A DNA stretch of 64,000 nucleotides, from the NCBI RefSeq assembly GCF_003144195.1, contig NW_020290001.1, positions 362,717 to 426,716 of the forward strand, in the 5' to 3' direction. Within the stretch, counting starts at the first letter, position 1. Every line of letters begins with the position of its first letter. The DNA comes from Ceraceosorus guamensis (taxonomy: Eukaryota > Basidiomycota > Exobasidiomycetes > Ceraceosorales > Ceraceosoraceae). Below are positions 22,359-31,631 of this stretch, one piece after another. The translations under genes were made by a program, and so were the position numbers. Under the pieces are notes generated by a model. The model made no database searches and had not been told where the DNA came from. It saw only the letters and a program-made list of their open reading frames with translations.

Positions 22359-23387
22359 TTAGCGGGACGGATTGATCCTTGGATCCAGCGCGGGAGAGGC
22401 ATCTTCCTGACCATGAAGACTCGGAAGAGGCGGGTAGGTCGGAGCAGATGGCCATTGCACGCTTTGCTGCCACTCCGCGACAGAGCCAGCAGAAGGTTGG
22501 TTCGAATGACCTGCAAAGCTACTGTACCGCATTCCCGCCGCGGGGTCGTGAGTGTTTGTGACGAAGCCGGAGGAGTTGAACGGATTCGAAGGGATGCCGC
22601 CAGCGGGACGTGGATCGTGAAAGGAGCCGGCATACGAAGCTGCGTTTTGACTCATTGGATGTTGTGCGAAGGTCGACTGGACAAAGGGAGGGATGCTGAG
22701 TCCTCTGAATGTGCTTGGATCTTGCAAAGTGTGATCTAGAGCCGCTTGAAGAGGAGGAGGAGGACGAGGAGGAGGAGGAGCAGGAGGAGGAGGAGGAGGA
22801 GCAACATCACTTTGCAGAGAGCGGCGCCTGTCCGCGTCGCGCTGGCGCTCGCGTTTGTTGCCGGAGTAGGAGCTGCTACCGACGCTACCTCTTCTTTTGG
22901 AGGGCTGCTTGGGCTGAGACTCGTCGTAGTGGCAATCGCGATTGCCGATGCGGCATTGTTTGCAGGGCAAGCCATCCTGGGAGCACTTGACTTTGCGCCT
23001 GCGACAAATCAGGCAGCCGGTCCGGCTGCGCTGAAACTTTTGTTTGCGATGCGTACCAGCACCGGAGGATGAGGATAAGGAAGCTTTGGCGTCGTCTCTC
23101 GTCCACTCTGGACCCGAATGCGGCAAGAAGGAGTGAAGCTGAGCATCTTGTGGGTGAGGTGGAACAGGCAGATCGGGTGCTTGCGGAGCCGCCAAGGCTG
23201 AGAAGGCATCGGAAGGTAGAGACATGGATAGATTGGGAGGCTTCCCCCCTCGCCGATCTGCCGCTGCCGCAGACGGCAGGGATGGAGGAGGCGCAACTTG
23301 TTCGGACGATCCGGCCGCGTAGCGAGAGGTCGAGTAAGGCGCGCGCGCCCCACGAGAGTTTTGATCCCAACGACTTGGCGTGCCCAT
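22359..23387 (-). CDS. Zn2Cys6 (GAL4-type) transcription factor
   Basis: A 342-residue single-exon fungal binuclear zinc-cluster regulator. The cluster at residues 125-152 has perfect spacing, C-X2-C-X6-C-X6-C-X2-C-X6-C (SRTGCLICRRRKVKC, SQDGLPCKQCRIGNRDC), preceded by basic residues and followed by QPKQPSKRRGS. A proline tract (PPPPPPAPPPPRPPPPL) at about residues 196-213 comes from a CCT/GGA repeat at 22749-22802. The rest is Ser/Pro/Gly rich and disordered-looking, with no fungal-specific TF middle-homology domain in this frame, so either the protein is a short form or a downstream exon is missed. The start Met at 23387 is the first in frame. Its targets cannot be predicted. Confidence 0.82.
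   Translation of the reverse strand: MGTPSRWDQNSRGARAPYSTSRYAAGSSEQVAPPPSLPSAAAADRRGGKPPNLSMSLPSDAFSALAAPQAPDLPVPPHPQDAQLHSFLPHSGPEWTRDDAKASLSSSSGAGTHRKQKFQRSRTGCLICRRRKVKCSQDGLPCKQCRIGNRDCHYDESQPKQPSKRRGSVGSSSYSGNKRERQRDADRRRSLQSDVAPPPPPPAPPPPRPPPPLQAALDHTLQDPSTFRGLSIPPFVQSTFAQHPMSQNAASYAGSFHDPRPAGGIPSNPFNSSGFVTNTHDPAAGMRYSSFAGHSNQPSAGSVAEWQQSVQWPSAPTYPPLPSLHGQEDASPALDPRINPSR
22749..22802. repeat. GGA/TCC triplet tract encoding polyproline
   Basis: A purine-rich imperfect GGA repeat on the plus strand. On the minus strand it is read as CCT codons and yields the proline-rich stretch of the Zn2Cys6 protein. Confidence 0.85.
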
Positions 23388-23459
23388 GTCTTGGCAGAGG
23401 AGAAGTGGTCTTAATCGAAACGTCGCTGCGCGCTAGGTGACCAAGTGAAGGAAGTAGGG

Positions 23460-23498
23460 ATGCGATGCGATGCGATGTGATGCGTTGCGTTGCGTTGC
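23460..23498. repeat. ATGCG/TTGCG pentanucleotide array (right copy)
   Basis: Eight tandem pentamers change in register from ATGCG (with one ATGTG) to TTGCG. The array begins 73 bp upstream of the Zn2Cys6 start codon. Confidence 0.85.
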
Positions 23499-24012
23499 TA
23501 GAGGAGAGGCGAGACGAAACGAGACGAGGAAGAAAGTGCGAGAAGACGCGGCATGCGAAGTGCGAGGTATCGAGGATGTTTGCCAGGAGGCGAGGACGAG
23601 GAAAGCGCGGCTACTCGAAACGAATCATTTCTGTCGTTGCTTTGGATCGACCTGTGATCCGCCGCCCCGCCCAGCAGAACAGAGCAAAGCTGTCCGCTTG
23701 CAATGAGCCGATGCTGTGGATGTTTTGGTGTTGATGACCGTTTGGCGCTGGTTGCAGCTGTCAGCAAGAGGGGTGCGCTCAAAAGGCGGGAGCGATGCGA
23801 CGGGTGGGCGGGTAGAAGTAAGGAAAGGGTTGGCCGTTTGAGTGGTAGAGGTAGGAAAGCTGTGATGAAACTTTTGACTTTGGTAGACTGCCTCGGCTGC
23901 TGTCAATGAATCGCGAGCTGTGAGCGGGGCGCGCCCGACCCGCGAGATCCGAATCTGCCCAGTGAGTCGTGAGTAGCGATCGAGTCAGGTGATGGCAGGA
24001 AGAATCACAACG

Positions 24013-24028
24013 ATCTATCTATCTATCT
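24013..24028. repeat. ATCT tetranucleotide repeat
   Basis: Four ATCT units are followed at once by two GGCT units, in non-coding DNA. Confidence 0.8.
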
Positions 24029-24440
24029 GGCTGGCTGAGCAGTCACGAGTCTCGAGTCGTCGCGAATCGGGCGAGTGACTTTAGCCCTTCAAGCAAAGGT
24101 ACGTTGCAGGTTGAGTGTGATGAGTAGCAGAGCTGCTTAATTCTAGCCTGCCAGTCGCGACTCACAAGCCAGGAAGCGTAGGAATCTGAGTTTGGGAAGA
24201 ACGGAGCGTCAATTTAAGGCTCGACCGAAATCGTCAGACTTTCTTCGCACGCACATCCCCACCCATCCCCGCCCATCCCCCGATTTGCCCTCGAAACTGA
24301 TGGCCTTGTGGTGCAATTTGCAGGAGCGTTATATAGACGGACGGCACGGGAGGACCCTGAAAGGCGAGGAGGAATTATAATCACGATCGAATGGGATATC
24401 ATGCCACGCAGCACCGCGGGCATGCATCTATGCGGCTGCT

Positions 24441-24462
24441 GCATGCATGCATGCATGCATGC
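24441..24462. repeat. GCAT tetranucleotide repeat
   Basis: Five and a half GCAT units, self-complementary (each GCATGC is a palindrome), in non-coding DNA. Shorter GCATGC runs recur at about 43191-43202 and 51771-51780. Confidence 0.85.
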
Positions 24463-25960
24463 CATCGCACGCGCGGGAACTCGCGATTCGTGATTATTAC
24501 ACTTCGTCACCGCCAAATGCATGGGTCGCAATCAAAATCTGAATCAAATGAAGCGACCCTTATTGATGATGTCCATGCACAACGACGCGAGACTCACCGT
24601 CCACGCGTATCACACCTCACCACTCACAACGGCAAAGCACGCGTACGCGATGTATGAGTCAAGAGTGGACATGGCAATCAGAATGCAGGCAGACCACGCA
24701 GCAGGCACGAGAAGAGCATTCATCATTGCGAGCCAACGTTTTACGTACGTTGACATTCACGATTCCCGCACACGCGCGCGTACCTCAGAGGGTCTGCTCA
24801 TGCACAACCACGCACAACATACACGGTATGTCCGAGCTTCATGCGATCAGAGACTCACGACTCTGACTGCTTGACTGCAAATTAGGGCGGGCGATGCACA
24901 AGATACTACTGCTGCACAATCCAATCGTCCAATCACAAGCTTGAATCAGCGAAGCGAATCTACGGAGCAGCCGACGGGCACGCGACGACGATGACGATGC
25001 TGCTGCTGGTTGAGCTTCATGACCCGTGTCGTGATTCGACTCTTGACTTTCACACGGCACAGTACCGTACAGCATGCAGCCCTTAGCGAAGTCGGTGGAG
25101 GCCATAAGCGAGGGAAGCCTCGCGTAACATTATCCAGCAGCATTCATGATTGCCAGCGCCATGCAGCATGACTGACTGACTGCACTTAGCCGAGAAGTAC
25201 TCGTGACTGTACTTGATGTCGTGTCCATGCACCCGCCCCCGCATCCGACTACCGACTCGCACACTCTTCTGCAGGTACCTCGAGTTGGACATTTTCCGAT
25301 CACCGAGCGTCCCGTCCGCGGTGGCGACTGGAGCTCAGCGTCCTACAAACACGTGAATCACGTATATACACGTGAGGGTCATGGACTTGACACCGCAAGA
25401 CCGACCGGGCCTGGAAACATGATGTAATTTCGAGTACTCACGACTCGTGACTGTAGCTCGACGAGGCTCGCTCCATTTTGATTGATTCACATCCACTTCG
25501 TTCATTTTGGGCTCCACACTCACACTGCGCGCAATCAAAATCTTGAATTGCCCGTTGCCGAAATGTTTGAAATCTTGATTTTTGAACGTCGATGAATTTG
25601 AAATATCAATATTTGGTGGTAATCGAATCGGTTTCGCTCTGCCCACGTGGCGTGACTCTTGGCCTCCAGCAGCGCGGCAACAAGATCACACACGTGACCG
25701 GTGTGCTTGGGTCAGCGAAGCCCTGCTGTTCGGTGCGGGCGTGCGCTGTGCGCTCTGTGTCCTGGCCAATCAATCATCACGAATCACAAGTCTTGAAGTG
25801 AGTGTGGCACACACCAACGCTGTTCCGGTCAGCAGCGCTCCATCAGAAGCGACAATCCGGTCTTCCCTTTGATCTGACTCTCATCGCCTTCCTGTCCGCG
25901 TTTCAGCACATTCGTCGCCTGCTTGACCGCATCAGCCCTCTCACATCTAACTGGGCCACC

Positions 25961-27770
25961 ATGTCGCTCTTCCGCAGCGCAATCCGCGCGCCTCTTCGCG
26001 TCGCGGGACCTTCGTGCGGGGCCGCACCGGCAGCTCGACGTGGTCTCGCCACTGCTCGTGAGGAAAGGCCAGAGCAAGCGAATAGCCCTTGGGCCAAGTC
26101 CAGCCCTTCAGCCCCCACAACTGCTTCCCACACGGTCGAGGAGCTGCATGGACTAAGCATCGATGAGATTCTCAAAGAAGGAGGATCGCGAAAGGAAGCT
26201 AGTATGCGTCACTTTACCATCAACTTTGGGTGAGTTGAGCGGCCTTGCGTACGAGGGACACACCGCGACCTCACTAGCTGTATGTGCTGATGACGACCAT
26301 TCATCATGGTGCCACGAAGACCTCAACATCCCGCAGCGCACGGGGTGCTTCGGCTGATTGTGGAATTGAATGGCGAGCAGGTGCTCCGCGTGGATGTGAG
26401 TATTTCTTTCATGATGCGCTTTCCTGTCGATTCAAAATTCGGCATCTGACTCCTAAACCTTATCTCCAAACGTTCACCCGCAGCCCCACGTCGGCTTGTT
26501 GCACCGCGGCACAGAGAAGCTCATCGAGTACAAGAACTACACTCAGGCGCTTCCCTACTTCGACCGACTCGACTATGTCAGCATGATGACCAACGAGCTC
26601 TGCTACTCGCGAGCCGTCGAGAAGCTGCTCAACATCGAGGTTCCCGAAAGAGCGAAATGGATCAGGACGCTGTTTGGAGAGATCACCCGCATTCTCAACC
26701 ACTGCATGGCCGTCCTCTCGCACGTGATGGATGTCGGAGGTCTTACGCCATTCCTCTGGGCTTTCGAGGAGCGTGAAAAGCTGATGGAGTTCTACGAGCG
26801 AGTCTCTGGCGCACGTCTGCACGCGGCTTACGTGCGACCGGGAGGAGTGGCGTTCGATCTGCCACACGGTCTTCTGGACGACATTCACAAGTGGGCGACA
26901 CAATTCTCATCGAGAGTAGATGAGATCGAGGAGGTTGTCACTGGCAACCGTATCTGGAAGATGCGTACCATTGGCGTGGGCAAGGTGACCGCGCAGCAAG
27001 CTCTTGACTACGGCTTTTCTGGACCCATGCTTCGCGGTTCGGGAATTCCTTGGGACATTAGGAAAGTCGCCCCGTACGATGCGTACGACCAGGTGGAGTT
27101 TGACGTGCCAGTCGGCAAGAATGGTGACTGCTACGACAGATACCTCTGTCGCGTGGAAGAGTTCAGACAGAGCTTGCGCATCATCGAGCAGTGCTTGAAC
27201 AAGATGCCCGCTGGCCAGTACAAGGTGGACGACTACAAGATCGTGCCTCCTCCCCGTGCCACCATGAAGGAGAGCATGGAGGGTCTCATCGCCCACTTCA
27301 AGCAATTTTCTGAAGGATACAATGTTCCACCTGGCGAGACGTACTCGGCGATCGAAGCGCCAAAGGGGGAGATGGGTGTTTATCTCGTTTCGGACGGATC
27401 TAACAGGCCATACCGGTGCAAGATCAGAGCCCCAGGGTGAGTGCGCCGCGGTTCTTGCATTGCCGTCTTGACTAGTCTGATAGATTGTGCGGTCTTGTCT
27501 CAGATTCGCGCACTTGGCAGGAGCGAATATGATGTCTCAAGGGTTGCAGCTTGCAGATTTGTGTGCCATGTGAGTGTCCTGACGCTCGCAGCTATGAAAT
27601 CCGACTGACACTCGTTCGTCATCCTCTTGGTGACCACTCGCGCGTTTATAGCATTGGGGTGGGTGGCGCGCTTGGTGATGTTGCTTTTGCAAGTAGGGCT
27701 ACCTGCTGACCTTGCTATCTGCTACCTTTCGCAGACTCAAGATCTCGTGTTCGGCGAAGTTGACCGTTAG
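25961..27770 (+). CDS. NADH:ubiquinone oxidoreductase 49-kDa subunit (NDUFS2/Nuo49)
   Basis: This core subunit of mitochondrial complex I forms the quinone-binding pocket next to cluster N2. Six exons, 25961-26229, 26320-26395, 26484-27436, 27504-27569, 27652-27658 and 27735-27770, give 468 residues. The start has a GCCACC-ATG context and an Arg/Ala/Ser-rich mitochondrial presequence ([16 protein letters not shown]...). Invariant family blocks are [77 protein letters not shown] and the C-terminus [19 protein letters not shown]. The IIG of that C-terminus depends on a 7-nt exon (27652-27658, cattggg) flanked by AG and GT. Without it the frame is lost before the conserved end. Confidence 0.96.
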
Positions 27771-29287
27771 ATTGCGCCTTAGGTGCTCCCCACGCTCTCG
27801 CTGTGATGTTCCACATATTCTGATTGCAATCTTTTCTTTTGGCATCTGACGGCTTCTACGTGGCTGTCGTGATAGTGTTTCGACTTTGCGCTCGGATCTG
27901 TAAGCTTGTGTCGCTTACGCCATGCGATCAATCAGGCTGCCATTGTGTGTGACGCATCTGTCCTCTCCACTTTTCCGTGCGACGCACCACGACTGACCGG
28001 CAAGTCTGGAGCTACGTCACGTCACGTCAAGTCACGATTTGTCATTCACGCTTATCAATCACGAATGTGACGAGGTCATCTCTCAAGAGGCGTAGCAGTT
28101 GTCGACGACATTTACGCCAGTGTGGAAATTTGGGCGCTGAACGATCGAGTGGCTGAATCACGGGTAGAATGGTGCGCGTTCACGTTCGTGATTGTTTCGC
28201 CCGCGAGGTGGCGTGCTGGCAGTCCGGAATGAGGGCTTGAATCACTTGATCGTCGCTGAAAGTGAGACACGAATCTATGGTCGGTCCGATAGCATGCAAG
28301 TGTGCCTTGGGGTATATCCACCCGCTCACACTTGCTCCGAGAAGAGTGAGCCAGGCACTTCTAGTTCTTGTGAGCACGACAAGCTGCAGCTGCTTCATAC
28401 TGATGTGCAGTAGCTGCCGGCGATGCGTCGTATCGTCGGATCGGACAGTCGCGAGTTGTGAGTGCCCGCGTCGCGTTCTTGATTCTTGTCGTGCATGCTG
28501 CTTCGGACACTCACCGTTCTTTGCGTGGTGATGCGTCGGCGTGAAAGCTATAGGTGGATAGCCTGCAGCTGATGCAGGGCCTTTTGCCGCCATGATGGCG
28601 TGAATGTGAATGTGCCTGGCAAGCGCAATGACGAGCACGAAGAGACGCCTGGATCATCTGGAGGGGCCCCGGGGGTGCCGATTGGCCCACCGACGCGTGG
28701 CTTTGGGCTACGTGCATGCTGCTGAAAAGCAGAAGAGCATGCACAAACGGACCCCGGCCCGCATGTTATCGCGTTATGCGAGCGCATCGGCGCTAAGCCG
28801 AACAAAGCTTGCCTAGCTGCCATGCCGTCGTGGAGCAGCTCGCATGCAGCCGACTTCATTTTCGAGCTGCGTAAGAGCTGCGTAAAATAAAATAAGAAAG
28901 GCGGGGAAGTGCGTGTGGCCGTACAGCAGCAAAAGGGTAAGCGGTGCAGCGGACGGGGAGTGCCGGACTGCCTTCGCCGGTTAGCGTGGCCGGGCTGTGT
29001 GTGACGTGCTCGCTTGGAAGGTAATGATGATCACGAGAAGGGAGAAAAGCATGCTGGACCACAGCCAGCCTCCCGTAGCTGCGACGGGAGTGATGCGAAT
29101 GCAAAGACAGCAGCTTCAAAGTCGTCTTCACAGCCATCACATGACGCCGAAACGATAAGATCTCGACTACCCTTCCTGACCGAAGGCCTCAACTCCTTCT
29201 CGACCCACAACATCTGCTTGGAAAGTGACACATCCCCCGACGCCTCAGAGCGCACATCTTCTCCTTTCAAGACAGGCGACAAGCAGA
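27771..29287. other. 1.5-kb gene-free region with clustered TCACG words
   Basis: No coding exon with family resemblance is seen on either strand. Around 28014-28070 and 28155-28195 there are many TCACG/CGTGA words in both orientations, for example gtcacgtcacgtcaagtcac and aatcacgaatgtgacg. The right end should contain the promoter of the YCII-domain gene. Confidence 0.5.
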
Positions 29288-30344
29288 ATGAATCGGACAC
29301 TTCGACTCTTTGCATCCGCCTCCTCTGCGAGCGGAGCATCATCCTCCGCCTGGGCTGGAAGACCCAGCAGCCACGCAGCCAGTCAGACGTACCTCGTCGT
29401 AGCCCACGATGCGCGTGGCGCAGACATCATGGCGAAGCGTCTGGCTGTGCGCGAAAACCATCTGGAGGGAGCGAGACGGGGCAAGCGGGATGGCAGGATC
29501 CGTGAGTGTCGATGAAGAGGTGTGATGAGAGCTCGACAAGAAGCTGCAGAGCTCTTCGAGGGGCATTGGGGGCACTTCGCTTACTCTGGCTTGCCATCCA
29601 GTGCTTGGTGGTGCGCTCCTGAGCCGCGACTTTTCCGAGCTGAGCGAAGAGGGGCCAAAGGGAGCCATGGCGGGTAGCGTCATGCTGGTTAGAGGCGAGG
29701 TGAGTTGAAGCGGACAAGGTAGCACAGCTGCACCGATTATGGAGCTGACTCTGGACTACTGCACGGGCATGACGACGCACGTCCAGTCCGTTGCGGAGGT
29801 CCGATCGCGCATCGCGCAAGACCCGTACGTGACTGGAGGCGTGTGGGATCCGAGCAACATCAGCGTCCACCCTTTCGCAGAAGCGCCGCTTGTGGCCATC
29901 TCTTCTGAGCTTTCGACCAGTTCGGATGTGACCTTTGGACCGTCGCGCAGTCAACACTATTCTGCCTTGGATGCGGACGCCGAGCTGGCGGATGCGATCG
30001 CCAAGAGAGCTGCCGTCGCCCGAGACCAGCCTGCTCCCTCGCTCGGACTGGACTTGGCATCTTTGCGCAACGCTGCAGCTGCGACGCTGCAGAGCGGTGA
30101 AAGCGGTGCGGCCAGCAGCAGCAACAGCAGCCGCTCGAGCAAGTCGCCGAGAGCCAAAGGTTCGCGAAGCGCTAGAGCGCAGAAAAAGTCGCAGAGTGTC
30201 AATGCTGCTGGCGCCGCTGCTGGTGCTACGCCTGCCACGCCTGCTCACACGCTGGGACAACTTCGAGGAGAAGCTGCCAAAGCTGCTGCGGCTGCCAACA
30301 TGACCCTGTCCCAGTTGCGCACCGTCCACACCAAGACAGGCTGA
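29288..30344 (+). CDS. YCII-domain protein, probably mitochondrial
   Basis: YCII-related proteins have a small ferredoxin-like fold with a conserved His-Asp pair; most have no proven reaction. Three exons (29288-29501, 29602-29699, 29787-30344) give about 289 residues. The N-terminus MNRTLRLFASASSAS looks like a mitochondrial presequence. The YCII domain runs from TYLVVAHDARGADIMAKRLAVRENHL through LGGALLSRDF, AMAGSVMLVRGE and RSRIAQDPYVTGGVWDPSNISVHPF, matching the family order. Unusually, about 160 residues follow, Ala/Ser/Lys rich and low in complexity, far beyond the roughly 100-residue domain. An in-frame Met at 29225 is a possible alternative start. Confidence 0.8.
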
Positions 30345-30602
30345 AGGCTGCTGCTGAGTATTCCTTGCACGGGGCATATGCAATGCTTTCGATTTCGACA
30401 CGTCCACCAAGACTAGGCGACCGTGAATGCTAGATCCACGCTTTTGCGTCGCTTTCCTTGTGGGGACTTCGAAGGCGTGCTGCTGGCTTTCCCACACCGG
30501 TCTGCTTGACTTGAAAAGGCGGTCATTTACACTGGCCAGCACATCCCACTTTGGCTTCTTGAGATCTTCACTACAGAGGCTGCTCTGAAATGCCCGACTC
30601 AG

Positions 30603-30653
<51 letters not shown>

Positions 30654-31631
30654 CAATCTACAGCTCCCTTGGCCCTGCGTCGCACATCGATACGCTGCGC
30701 ATGCACCCTCGCAACATTCAAGCAGGATGCCCCCATCTGTGTTCGGATTGCGAACGACGCGCGGATGGTGCGTATCCGCTCAGCGCTGCCCACTCTTTCC
30801 TTCGATCGAGACTTGTAATTCTGCAGGAGAGACTCGAATTTCGAATCACGAATGAGGTCGTCGACGAAGCATTGATCGGGCTCCGCGAGTGCGACACTTG
30901 AAAGGAATAACCGTGAATTGGTTTACTTTTGAGCGCTTTGAATCAAGAAACGCGAATCTCAGTCACAGGTCACGATAGTCACGAATCATATCACGAGTCG
31001 ATCGGCGCGGCCGCGCGCCGGCGCAACTCGCGCTCAGCACACTGGTTATGCATGACTGCTCACGCACGGCATCCGTGCGCAGACGGCAAAGAAGAATAGC
31101 CGACCGAAGGCTATAGCTAGCATACACACACGCACACACACACGTTCATGTGTGCTTGCGCTTCACTCTCTCATCGAGCGCATTCGCGGCTGCCTCACGC
31201 TGGCCTTTGCGCACGCTCCACAATCTCGCGACTCCTATTGTGAGCCATCCTGCGTTCGCCGCCCACTGACTGCCCTTTGCGACTACCAGCTGCAGAGTGG
31301 CACTCGCTCTGATTCGATCTCAGTGGCCGCAGGCCATCATCCCAGTCTTGAGTCTTTCGAATCTCTGCGACACAGTCCCCCACCACCAGGCCTTTGCTGC
31401 TGCTTGCACTTTCAGGTGCACGCTTCATGTTGCCTATGCTCACGTTCTGCACATCTTATGGCCCAGGATTACGTGACTCAGGGGGAGCAGATCTCATAGC
31501 AGACGAGCACCTCGACTACCGCGTGCAGACGTAGCCTCTAGCGGCGACTCCAAAGTCGCTTTGTCGCGGCACGCATCGCCGCGGGGTTTTTGCGTCGCGG
31601 TCTCGAGGTGGACATATCTACTTCGTAGAAG
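30345..31631. other. 1.3-kb intergenic region with CA repeats
   Basis: No supported gene. The region holds a long CA microsatellite, a cluster of cgaatcacgaat and gtcacgatagtcacgaat words (30838-31000) and a second, interrupted CA tract at about 31123-31143, then the promoter of the ClpX gene. Confidence 0.5.
30605..30648. repeat. CA dinucleotide microsatellite, about 22 units
   Basis: An uninterrupted run of CA repeats in the 3' flank of the YCII-domain gene. It is the longest perfect simple repeat in the window. Confidence 0.95.

Larger units (their letters stand above)
23388..25960. other. 2.6-kb gene-free region dense in TCACGA/TCGTGA words and short tandem repeats
   Basis: Between the divergent Zn2Cys6 (minus) and complex I (plus) genes no believable coding exon is seen. 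The sequence is full of tcacga/tcgtga words, often doubled (about 24040-24070, 24480-24500, 25438-25452, 25776-25790), plus ATGCG, ATCT and GCAT tandem repeats. It contains both promoters. Its AT content is visibly higher than in the coding parts. Confidence 0.55.
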
